From: Nematopogon swammerdamellus
Taxonomy: Eukaryota > Arthropoda > Insecta > Lepidoptera > Adelidae
Assembly (NCBI GenBank): GCA_946902875.1
Contig: OX336355.1
Coordinates: 18,075,347 to 18,139,346 of the forward strand
Length of the DNA stretch: 64,000 nucleotides
Direction of reading: 5' to 3'
Both the position numbers and the translations under genes were made by a program. The stretch's first letter is position 1; the number at the start of each line of letters is the position of its first letter. The notes under the pieces are model-generated. The model had not been told where the DNA came from. It saw only the letters and a program-made list of their open reading frames with translations, and did not search any database. Of the stretch, positions 54,713-63,537 are shown one piece after another.

Positions 54713-55485
54713 TACAAGTATATCCGGAATATCCGAAAGCCATTTAAGTAAACGCCTTTTTCTCGCCCGACAATCGCCCCAGTATAATAATGGCATATAA
54801 CACCTTTTTATACTCACATTCAGTTGATCTTCGACAAAGATCCCTTTTCTATATGATTGCACATTTTACTAAACAACGACACTTCGTCCTCGCATTCCTA
54901 TCATTTCGAACCCATCCTTGTTTCAATTGTCAAGCAATTTCAAACCTTAACACTAAGACGGCAGGAGTGAGAATCGCTCGATTTGGAGCGACTAATAATG
55001 CGTTCAAGATGAACGAAAGAGGGGGTCATAAATGAAATACTCCAAAGGCGTCCTCTCTTCATATAAGGCGAAATCAGTTCGTCATAATGGCTCGAATCCT
55101 ATTGTTAAAGATTCCGCGTCAGAGTCAAAAAGTGTTATCAGAAAATACCTTTTCGGAGAAAAAAAGGCGTTCGATTTTCGCGAGGACATTTTATTGTTCG
55201 TGACTTTTTGTCTGATGGTGATTTTATTTGCATTTTTGAGAGCGTGAGGTGCGCGAACTTGTTTGTGTATAGGGTGTGCCATAAATAGAAATATATAGAT
55301 ACCTAGAAACACAGAGCATTGAAGTTTAGCTGTCTCCCCTCTCTCGCCCTACTAGAGATGCATGTGCTTGTTACCCGATTGCCATACAGAATCAGATTCA
55401 GGTATTTATTTCGCCATAAAAACACACGACATCCAAAATATTTCATTGAGACATAATGCATATTCAGTATGGTTCGTCATCATTT
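54713..55485. other. Unassigned
   Basis: No repeat recognised. Short frames at 54790-55250 have no known motif. Confidence 0.4.
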
Positions 55486-55899
55486 TTAGGGTTCCGTATC
55501 CGGTACGGGACCCTATTACTAAGCCTACGCCGTCTGTCTATCTGTCTGTCTGTCCGTCCGTCCGTCTGTCCGAGGGCTGTATCTCTTGAACCGTAATAGG
55601 TAGCCCGTTAAAATGTTCACAGAATATGTGTTATTATGGCTTATATAACAACAAATAATAAAAATAAGAAAAAGTAAAAAATTCACAGCGGTCCCCATAG
55701 AATAAACTGAAAAGTGCATGCGCGCGCGCCATTTACCGAAAAGAATATGAAGCATTTTAACTAATCATGAATTTTAACTAATATGAAGCATTTCATAGTG
55801 CACGCCACAGATGGCGTGAGTGGCACTGACCATGGCATGGCGATACGGACGGAACCCTCGGTGCGCGAGTTCGACTCGCACTTGGCCGGTTTTTTTTTG
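55486..55899 (-). repeat. Repeat R, full length
   Basis: TTTTAGGGTTCCGTATCCGG to CGACTCGCACTTGGCCGG and a T run. (GTCT/GTCC)n block of about 40 bp. Near its left end (minus-strand tail) it keeps both GGGTTCCGTA and GTACGGGACCC. Confidence 0.9.
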
Positions 55900-56080
55900 T
55901 CATGTCCCGTTCAACAATGCAATCTATAAGGAAGAACCGGGCAAGAAACTTTATAGAGCATATGGACAGAAGAACATAATATGGTTCAGGGAAGTCATTA
56001 ATAAAAGTTGAGTTTATACAACAATTTAATTTGAATCATCGAAGTCAGCAAACATTTTTTATTTACAATAGAAAATTTGA

Positions 56081-56456
56081 CAGCCTCGGTAGCTCAGTGG
56101 TGCGGTCGGTTGACTGTTGTTAAGAAACCCTGAGCGCGGTCAGTACTTGGATGGGTGACCGCTCGACCGTTGGAGGCTAACCGCGGTTCGGATTCCACGT
56201 TAAACAGTAGGTCCCTTCCCTTCTTACCTTACTAGGTAGGTGGTAGGGTTTATCCCGGCCGGTTTGGTACCACCGCACTGAATGAAACGTCGGTCGAAAC
56301 GGCTATGTAAACAGTTCGCGTTTTCCGTCCAGTTCAGTGTGGCCGACATGAAATAAAGGAAAGCCCTGACATGGCACCTAGTTCACCCGGTGTTATGGGC
56401 TGACATAGCGGACGTTGTACCGTGATGTAGCCAACCGTGGCAGTTTCCATAAAAAA
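56081..56456 (+). mobile_element. SINE-A reference copy, tRNA/5S composite head
   Basis: Complete plus-strand copy. The head has a tRNA A box TAGCTCAGTGG (56090-56100), then AAGAAACCCTGAGCGCGGTC and GTCAGTACTTGGATGGGTGA (56139-56158), which is the internal box-C region of 5S rRNA, then a tRNA B box GGTTCGGATTCC (56185-56196). The body has the shared central domain (CTTACCTTACTAGGTAGGTG) and the tail ends CAGTTTCCATAAAAAA. Transcription would be by Pol III and mobilisation by a LINE in trans. Subfamily 2 marker present. Confidence 0.95.
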
Positions 56457-56867
56457 CAAAATCAAAACAAAATACAATCGCAAAAAAAATACCAACAGCA
56501 GCAAGTCTAACTAAGTAAGTCTAACTAAGTCGATTTAGTAAAAGCAGTGGCGAAATTAGAAAAAAAAATCTTTACATACTGTGGTTATAAATTTCAAAAT
56601 GTTCCGACGAATATAGTCAACCCCTACATCCTGCATGTGTCTGTACAAAAAATAAATACGTCCAAACGTATCTTACTTAAGGTGTGCCTCAAATCTTACT
56701 TAAACCTCACTTAAGTTGCTAACAAGTTAATGCAAAGACACCCTTAAGTTGATTCCCTTAACTGTCTGCTTTTCTGACTTCCACTCCTACCGAAGATGTA
56801 ATGAAATTTTAGATTGGACGCTGTAGTTAAAAATGGTCCAATAATATCGCAACCATGATCGTAACCT
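56457..56867. other. Unassigned
   Basis: Contains TAAGTCTAACTAAGT in tandem at about 56510-56530; otherwise nothing recognised. Confidence 0.4.
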
Positions 56868-57297
56868 ATTTTTAGGGTTCCGTATCCGGTAGGGTACCCT
56901 ATTACTAAGCCTACGCAGTCTGTCTGTATGTCTGTCTGTTCGTCCGTCTGTCCGTCGTCTGTCCGAGGGCTGTATCTCTTGAACCGTAATAGGTAGCCCG
57001 TTGAAATTTTAACAGAATAATTATGTGTTATTATGGCCGATATACCAACAAATAATAAAAATAAGAAAAAGTATAAAATTCTCGGGGGCTCCCATAGAAG
57101 AAACTAAAAAGTGTATGCGCGCGCGCCATCTACCGAATAGAGTATGAAGCATTTTAACTAATCATGAATTTTAACTAATATGAACCATTTCATAAACACG
57201 CCATAGATGTGAGGAGGCGTGCGTGAGTGGCGCTAACCATGACATGGCGATACGGAACCCTCGGTTCGCGAGTTCGACTCGCACTTGGCCGGTTTTT
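56868..57297 (-). repeat. Repeat R, full length
   Basis: Collinear with 55486-55899, same orientation, about 1 kb apart. CGAGTTCGACTCGC forms a small hairpin near the right end. Confidence 0.9.
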
Positions 57298-57744
57298 GTT
57301 CAACATTTAAAAATAATAAATTAATTTCTTTTACAAACGGCTTGTCTATCCCTTTGCAGCAACCCATCTCCCGCGACACTGCTGTCACTTAATGACTGTT
57401 CTCTTCGCGTTAATGACAGCAAACGACTGTTAACGGGCTGGTCGGGACTCTCCCGGAGTCCTTCCCTCACACATTAGCGAGGGAAGGTCGTAAAAGAAAA
57501 TTGGATTTTTTCCTCCGGTATTCGCTGTTTCGTTTAATTTAAGTTTTATACGACACGGCCGTTATTTGCTTCTAGCTGACGACACGTCCGGTGGCCGAGA
57601 TGTGTAAACTCAACGCTCTTGGTTCGACGACTGGCATTTTGTGCCGACTGGCATTTCCACCTATTATCTAATTGTGTATCTTTTTTTTTGTGATGGATGA
57701 CAGTAATTTTTTTCTATCTTTATTATTTTGAGTTGCTCGTGTAT
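57298..57744. other. Unassigned, part GC-rich
   Basis: 57350-57490 is single-copy in the window and GC-rich, with CTATCCCTTTGCAG (a possible splice acceptor) before it. No coding support. Confidence 0.3.
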
Positions 57745-57890
57745 TTTAGATAGATAGATAGATAGACATACTTTATTACTCCAAAACATTTAATAGTAAC
57801 AAACAATAAGTAACTTACATGAGGTGCAAAGGCGGACTTATCCCTTACAGGGATTTCTCCCAGTCAACCTTTCAAGTCTAAGGAAAGTCA
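57745..57890 (-). mobile_element. LINE 3' end with (GATA)n tail
   Basis: AGATAGATAGATAGATAGAC, AAAGGCGGACTTATCCCTTA and TTTCTCCCAGTCAACCTTT; minus-strand partner of 4890. Confidence 0.75.
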
Positions 57891-57959
57891 AAAGGAAGGA
57901 TAATGTAGAAATATGTATGAGAAATCGAAGTGTTCAGCTAGGAATAACTATAATAATCA

Positions 57960-58374
57960 CTCAAATTAACTTCGGTTCAGTTAGGGTTCTGTAATAAGAA
58001 TAAAGACAATAGCTCAAGTTACTTCGGTTAACAGAACCGAAGTTAACTTGAGCTTGAGGTTCTGAAATAAGAATCAACACTTATAGGTCAAGTTAACTTC
58101 GGTTCTGTTAGGGTTCTGTAATAAGAATCAATACTGTCGCTCAAGTTAACTTCGGTTTTGTTAGGATTCTGTAATAAGGATCAAGACAATCGCTCAAGTT
58201 AATTTCGGTTCTCTTAAGGTTTTGTAATAAGAATCAATACTATCGCTCAAGTTGACTTCGGTTCTATTAAGTTTCTATAATAAGAATAAATACTATCGCT
58301 CAAGTTAACTTCACTTCTGTTAGGGTTCTGTAATATGAATCAATACTATCTCTAAAGTTAGCTTCGGTTTTGTA
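57960..58374. repeat. 53-bp minisatellite, about 8 units
   Basis: Unit CTCAAGTTAACTTCGGTTCT then GTTAGGGTTCTGTAATAAGA then ATCAATACTATCG. Units differ by several substitutions each. The second holds an extra inverted piece (GGTTAACAGAACCGAAGTTA), making a local palindrome. Confidence 0.92.
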
Positions 58375-58682
58375 AACCCACAGAGCATCGAATACCGCGC
58401 GCGCCTGTCTTAGAGACGCCCTGAGCGCGATTTCCCAACAACACACCGGAAGCCTGCGGGCGTGGCCTATGACTTACATATGTGTGTTGTGCGTGCGTGT
58501 GCATTTGGTTTGTGCGTGTGCCTAACGTGTGCTCTTCTTTGTGTGTAGTGTCGATACTAACACACACACACACACACATACGAAGCGCTAGCAGCACTGC
58601 GTGTAGTTATTGGGTTTCAAATATTATCGCTTAGGGCGTCTCTAGGAGGGGGCGCGCGCGGTATTCGATGCTCTGTGGTTAA
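58375..58682. mobile_element. MITE with about 55-bp inverted termini
   Basis: Left CCACAGAGCATCGAATACCG then CGCGCGCC and AGAGACGCCCTGAGCG; right CGCTTAGGGCGTCTCTAGG then CGCGCGCGGTATTCGATGCT and CTGTGG. The middle carries (TGTG)n and (AC)n. No clear target duplication; superfamily unknown. It adjoins the minisatellite. Confidence 0.85.
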
Positions 58683-58764
58683 ACCGAACGCAGTCGGTAA
58701 CAAATCTACCAATTCGGTAAATTTTCGTGTGGATTTAATCGAAAACTACTCAACCGATTTACAT

Positions 58765-59090
58765 ACTGAGCTGTTTAACGCGATCCCGCCGTCCACTTTC
58801 CACCTCCGCACCACGCGCACCGGGCAGGGTTTGCATCCCTACACGCTGGACTTATCGCGGTTGCTTACTAACCGGTTCAGATATTTCCTCTACAAGAACC
58901 GGTAAACTCTGGAACGCTCTCCTTGCCCATATATTTCCCCCCAAGTACAGTCTCGGGTCCTTCAAGAGGGACGTGAATAGGCACCTCTCAGGCCGGCATG
59001 GCATTCGCAACCCCTGCATATGGCCGAATGCTCATGGGCGTAGTTAGACACCTCATGGATGGGTCGGCGAAACACGCTTTCTATAAAAAA
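58765..59090 (+). pseudogene. LINE-J C-terminus, broken
   Basis: Second copy of the LINE-J tail protein. The plus frame gives ELFNAIPPSTFHLRTTRTGQ, HPYTLDLSRLLTNRFRYFLY and a stop after KNR where the family continues TGKLWNALP. A one-base shift then yields FPPKYSLGSFKRDVNRHLSG and RHGIRNPC. It ends in GCTTTCTATAAAAAAA. The reverse transcriptase core is missing, so this is a dead 5'-truncated insertion. By eye, its LRTTRTGQG region is closer to the family consensus than that of 22070. Confidence 0.85.
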
Positions 59091-59095
59091 ATATA

Positions 59096-59726
59096 TACAA
59101 GAATTTTCGCCTACTTTACCGCGAGCAAAGCCGCAGGCGCAGTTAATGCTTACATAAATTTGTAATGTTTAACGACCCGTCTCAAAGTGAGCTTCGATTT
59201 CGGGACAAAAGGTGGCGCTCGAAAAAATCGATAAAAACAAACCGATTTATAATAATAAACCCAGTCCCGTACAATCACAGCCGCTCGCCGCCGCCGCCGC
59301 CGCCGACTTTCTGTATATAGGATTCTTTCGTCGATGGTTTATTTACGACCATTTGATGGCTAATAAAACTAGTATCTATACAGTAAAATAATAATAAAAT
59401 CGTAATTGATGTCAATTTGACGACAAGGTGTTGAAAGATATGTAATGTTTTCTTTTTTTTTCTTATAATTTTGGGCAGTAAAAAAAGCTTTTAAGCGCCT
59501 TTTATGTTCCCGAGTGTGACCCCATTAGCGATACAAGTCTGCGGTGATTTGGGATATAAACCGGAACGGTGATAGTATTGAAAAAAAAAATTGTTCATAA
59601 TAGATAACTTACGTCAACACTGATCTTAAACTTATAAATTTATCAATTTCGAAAAATGAACGAGCTGACGAGTGCTTAGGGGTCCTTATGGAACTTTATA
59701 TAATTGTGGCTACACCACCTACTTAC
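59096..59726. other. Unassigned; Helitron-like remnant and (CCG)n
   Basis: CCGCGAGCAAAGCCGCAGGC near 59113-59132 resembles a decayed Helitron end. (CCG)n at 59287-59306. Otherwise nothing recognised. Confidence 0.4.
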
Positions 59727-59948
59727 AGGGTGTTTCAGGATGGGGTTTCGTAACTTCAGGGTTCGAAAGGGGCTCATATTACAAAACGAAAAGCTCTGTA
59801 ATGTTTTCCCAGATTCGGTCATTTTATAGTACTTTTTGGTGAAAATCGTTTCATCGAGATTTGGTGGACGGTTCTGCCTTTTTAAATAAAAAATAAAGTA
59901 ACTAACTTACATGCTTAACTACTGGAATTGTACTGCAGGTAGGTAAGT

Positions 59949-60341
59949 TTTTTTTTTTTTTTTTTTTTTTTTATGGAACCTGACACGGTTGGCTACATCA
60001 CCTACAACATCCGTGATGTCAGCCCATAACACAGGGTGAACTAGGTGCCATGTCAGTGCTTCCCTTCATTTCATGTCGGCTACACTAACTGGACGGAAAA
60101 CACGAACTATTTACATAGCCGTTTCGACCGACGTTTCGTTCAGTGCGGTGGTACCAACCCGGCCGGGATAAACCCTACCACCTTGTAAGGTAAGAAGGGA
60201 AGGGACCTACAGTTTAACGTGGAATCCGAACCACGGTCAGCCTCTAACGGTCGAGCAGTCACCCATCCAATCACTGACCGCGCTCAGTGTTGCTTAATAA
60301 CAGTTGACTAACCAACCGCGCCACTGAGCTACCGAGGCTGA
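59949..60341 (-). mobile_element. SINE-A, full length, subfamily 2
   Basis: 24-base T run, CTTCATTTCATGTCGGCTAC, complete body and head GAGCTACCGAGGCTG. The long uninterrupted poly-A suggests a young insertion. Confidence 0.93.
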
Positions 60342-60346
60342 CGAAT

Positions 60347-60434
60347 TTTCTTATCCCTTAGTCGACTTTTACGACATGCGACGGGGAGAGATGCAGTGGG
60401 GCTATTCTTTTTAAGTACCGACCCCACACGGTAC
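60347..60434 (-). repeat. Repeat D head piece
   Basis: TATCCCTTAGTCGACTTTTA to CGACCCCACACGGTAC, immediately after the SINE-A head. Confidence 0.8.
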
Positions 60435-60439
60435 ATACG

Positions 60440-60838
60440 GTAAGTTCCAAACACTTAAATTTGAATATGACTTATTACATTTTTTTGTAATAAACGTTTT
60501 TTTTTTTTTTTTATTTGACTTGATATAATATGAAATATCCAAATTGACGATGGCACTATACACCAGATATAGGTAATTTAAATAGGCAGTGTGGTCAGAT
60601 TCTTCAGTATTCATGTTTATGCTGTAAATATGAATGCTCTTGTGAGCGGTAGTATGGGTTAATTATTTGTAAGTTACTATAACATAATACTTATATATAA
60701 GGTACTAACAAAACATTGTGACTTGCGAAGTTTGTTTGTGAGTTCTTCTTCGCATTGAATTTAGAACTGGCGGAATTTTCGACAAGTCCAAGCGTAGGTT
60801 ACCTAACTATGGATGAAATTATACAATAAACAATAAAC
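60440..60838 (+). mobile_element. LINE 3' end with (AATAAAC)n tail
   Basis: Same sequence as 52160-52500 in opposite orientation: GTATTCATGTTTATGCTGTA, GAATTTAGAACTGGCGGAAT and ACAATAAACAATAAACAAT. Confidence 0.8.
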
Positions 60839-61090
60839 AATGATATGAAAAAAAAAAGGGGACTGGACAGGTCATTGCACTCCCTAAACTTAGACAGCAA
60901 TGTTGCCAAATCTCACTGTCCATCAAGTTTTTATTACAATTTTCAATTTTTGTATGAAAAAAAAAATACGGAATTTCCATTGGAGTGATAAGGATTTTCT
61001 TCTTCTAATAATGAGTACTGTCTATTCCAGAAGTTTCTCAAGCCTATCCTGAAACAACCTGTATAACTAGCATAGTAGTATTGCACTGAC

Positions 61091-61240
61091 ATGGCACCTG
61101 CCCACATATTCCCCCCCAAGTACAGTCTCGGGTCCTTCAAGAGAGGCGTGAATAGGCAATGCGAGTGCCATGCCGGCCTGAAATGTGCACATTCACGCCC
61201 ATCTTGAAGAATCCGAGACTGTACTTGGGGGGAAATATAA
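61091..61240. mobile_element. Two LINE-J pieces in inverted arrangement
   Basis: 61091-61157 is plus-oriented (CCCCAAGTACAGTCTCGGGT) and 61158-61240 minus-oriented (GAGACTGTACTTGGGGGGAA). They overlap in LINE content and form a hairpin, as left by twin priming or template switching. Confidence 0.75.
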
Positions 61241-61460
61241 AATGCCCCATAAGTTGAAATCGGTTAAGTAGTTTAGGCTCTGTGAGGAAACATACCAATA
61301 CTCATACATACATACGAGTACATACCGACATACATACATGCGCTGCCAAAATCATAACCCACTGCCTGGCTTCACCGCAGTCCGGTAAAAATTTAAAAAG
61401 AAGTATATGTAGACGGTTTTCCGGGTATGTAGTCCGGTAATTATGTATGTCCGGTAATTA

Positions 61461-61869
61461 GCGGCGGGTGGCCGAGTGGTTTGGGCATCGGCTTCTCATG
61501 CGGGAGGTCCGAGGTTCGAATCCGGTCGGCGTGTACCAATGAGTTTTTTCTGACGATAAAAATTTACGTGCATACCTACACCCGCTGCTTCACCGTTCGG
61601 AACCGGTGTAAAACTGTAGGTCCCTTCCCTTGCCCCTTACTAGGTGGTAGGCTCAAATTGTAGCCGACTGGGTTGGTACCACCGTACTGGATGTAAGATG
61701 GCCGCAAGCAACCTCGGTTGTGTTCTCCTCTAGTCCAGTATAGCCAGCAATCCAGGGAAGTCTCCGGTATGGCACCTACCTTCTCGGAGGTGATATTGAC
61801 TGGTTAGAGCATGTGCTTTGGCCCCTCCGACTCAGCCACCCATACCGGATTACATAAAAAAAAAAAAAA
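61461..61869 (+). mobile_element. SINE-B, full length
   Basis: A box TGGCCGAGTGG (61469-61479) and intact B box GGTTCGAATCC (61513-61523), core CCCTTGCCCCTTACTAGGTG, 3' end ATACCGGATTACATAAAAAA with 14 A. Preceded by the direct repeat GTCCGGTAATTA (61432 and 61449). Its 3' end is in frame with the following ORF1. Confidence 0.95.
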
Positions 61870-63223
61870 GGGTTCCGTATCACCGTCCACCACACAATAT
61901 AATTCCGCCTTCACCGAAGATGACGTTGAGACCGCGAGAGTTCTGCTTTGTGCGTGCATTCCGTCAAGAAGGCCGACTCGCAAGGGAGAAAATCGGAAGA
62001 AGAAGACTATCCAGGACATCATCACCATCTTAAAGGAGACAGACCCCGACGACGTGCCAAGGTTCGTGGCGTACGACCTCAATAAGTTGCTGCCTGTGTC
62101 CTTCGACCACGTCGACGTTACGGCCTTCCTGAAAGATTTGGTGATCATAAAAGCGGACATAGCTCAACTGAAGGGAAACTGTGGAGCGACAGCGGCGCAG
62201 GGGCCAACATCTCTCGTCGCGGAAGTTCAACAGCTGAAACAGGTAGTTGAGAAATTGTCATGTTCCGAGTCACTCCGGCCGATAACCCCGTCTCTGCAGC
62301 CTGATCGCATTCCGGAAGTGGGGACACCGAACGAAACGCTGAGTGTGCGTAACATCAATATGCGCAGGCGAGGTGCTCAAGTGTCGTCACCCAGCGATTG
62401 CACATCGACGCCGGAATGCTACGTAAGCGCTGACGGTGCTGTTGATGCCTCGACTTCTACACTGCGCACCCCTCGCGCTCCTCCGCCCACCCGCCCCGTT
62501 GCCACTCGTCCGAAAAGGCGACGCGGATCTATGACGAAGTGCATCAGTAAAACGGTGGAGAAAACAACAATGGTATCCCCGCGCTTGGAACCGCGTCCCG
62601 ACTGTCGGCAGGAGGCTTCACGTGACAAAGACGGGTTCGTACTCGTCGAGAGCAGGAAGAAGAGAAGGAAGAGGTGCAATAAGCGCGGATCTGCACCTCC
62701 TGAAGAGTGCTGTTTGAAGGCAGCTCCCCGCACGGCTTTCATCTACGTGTCTCGCCTGCGAAAGGACATGAAGATCGAGGACCTCATCCGCCACGTCCAG
62801 GATAAGGGTGAGCGAGTTGAGAGTGTCGAGGCTCTTCCTTCTCACTGGGCTGACACGAACTTTTGCGCTTTCAAGCTGTACATTCCTGCCGAGAAGGTGA
62901 AGACATTCCTTCGCAGTGAGTTTTGGCCCTCCGGTGTGGTGTTCCGGCGCTACAATCGCGACCTTCATCGTGAGGTCGCGCGCCATAAGTATGCTGAGCC
63001 CGCGCCGGAGCTGTCTACAACTGCCGTCCTGCACATTCAGGATACGCAACCCGCGCCGCCGCCGACGACGCCCGCGCCGCTGCCGACGCCCGTGCCGCGG
63101 ACGCAATCTGCGCCCACTCTACGCGCACCTGATCCACCGCGTCAGCAGACTAATATGACGCATACGGGTCTCTATTGGGACCCGTACAGACACAAGTGGA
63201 GAAAAAGTAATTTTAGTTCTTAG
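61811..63223 (+). CDS. LINE ORF1 (gag-like) protein, intact, chimeric start
   Basis: 470-codon open frame, by far the longest here. Residues 1-20 come from the SINE-B 3' end and its poly-A (MCFGPSD... KKKKK), because no ATG exists nearer the LINE part. Residues 34-120 (FTEDDVETARVLLC; DDVPRFVAYDLNKLLPVSFD; HVDVTAFLKDLV) match the N-terminal domain I know from ORF1 of insect CR1/Jockey-like LINEs, followed by a short coiled coil (LVAEVQQLKQVVEKL). The middle is basic and Ser/Pro-rich with a KKRRKR patch. Residues 304-385 (AFIYVSRLRKDMKIEDLIRH to WPSGVVFRRY, W372) form the RRM-like nucleic-acid-binding domain. The C-terminus is Pro-rich. No CCHC knuckles or PHD finger. The family role is RNA binding in the retrotransposition particle. 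The GC-rich coding sequence contrasts with its AT-rich flanks. ORF2 is absent; a poly(A) signal follows. Confidence 0.85.
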   Translation: MCFGPSDSATHTGLHKKKKKGSVSPSTTQYNSAFTEDDVETARVLLCACIPSRRPTRKGENRKKKTIQDIITILKETDPDDVPRFVAYDLNKLLPVSFDHVDVTAFLKDLVIIKADIAQLKGNCGATAAQGPTSLVAEVQQLKQVVEKLSCSESLRPITPSLQPDRIPEVGTPNETLSVRNINMRRRGAQVSSPSDCTSTPECYVSADGAVDASTSTLRTPRAPPPTRPVATRPKRRRGSMTKCISKTVEKTTMVSPRLEPRPDCRQEASRDKDGFVLVESRKKRRKRCNKRGSAPPEECCLKAAPRTAFIYVSRLRKDMKIEDLIRHVQDKGERVESVEALPSHWADTNFCAFKLYIPAEKVKTFLRSEFWPSGVVFRRYNRDLHREVARHKYAEPAPELSTTAVLHIQDTQPAPPPTTPAPLPTPVPRTQSAPTLRAPDPPRQQTNMTHTGLYWDPYRHKWRKSNFSS

Positions 63224-63290
63224 GTTAAGACATTTGTATTTTCAATATGGCCCTAGTTGGCTGAAATAAAGGGATAAATAAATAATTATT
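63224..63290 (+). terminator. 3' UTR, poly(A) signal and tail of the ORF1 element
   Basis: Directly after the stop: GGCCCTAGTTGGCTGAAATA, with AATAAA at 63265-63270, then GGGATAAATAAATAATTATT. It looks like the natural LINE 3' end, so nothing of ORF2 ever lay between in this copy. Confidence 0.7.
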
Positions 63291-63377
63291 CTGTTATGCG
63301 TTACCAAAATAATTACTTTTCGAAAATAACGAAACGCCTAAATAAAAACTGCAATGGTTTGAATAGAGTTAGAACAT

Positions 63378-63438
63378 ACACATACATACATAACACACGC
63401 TGTATCCCGACAATCAGGGTAAGCAGAGTAATCGGTTA
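63378..63438 (-). repeat. Repeat D tail fragment
   Basis: ACATACATACATAACACACG, TGTATCCCGACAATCAGGGT and AAGCAGAGTAATCGG only. Confidence 0.8.
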
Positions 63439-63537
63439 GAATTGAGCTAAAATCCTTACAGTTAGCCCTTACAAATGATACCCCACAGGATATGTTAATT
63501 TAATCTTGGTTTTTATTGGTACCAAATTACCACCCAT

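Larger units (their letters stand above)
59727..61066. mobile_element. TIR element carrying nested SINE and LINE
   Basis: Left TACAGGGTGTTTCAGGAT and right ATCCTGAAACAACCTGTA are inverted with one mismatch and begin and end at TA, as in Tc1/mariner. Inside are SINE-A (59949-60341), a D piece (60347-60434) and a LINE 3' end (60440-60838). No transposase; without the inserts the element is about 0.4 kb. Confidence 0.75.

Noticed and set aside
56139..56165. 5S rRNA gene fragment
   Set aside because: The match is confined to the box-C region and sits inside SINE-A in every copy, so it is part of the SINE head and not a rRNA gene.
58556..58580. (AC)n as a separate locus
   Set aside because: It lies inside the MITE at 58375-58682 and is best treated as part of it.
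62618..63106. 162-codon minus-strand frame
   Set aside because: Shadow of the GC-rich ORF1; Arg-rich low-complexity product typical of an antisense frame.
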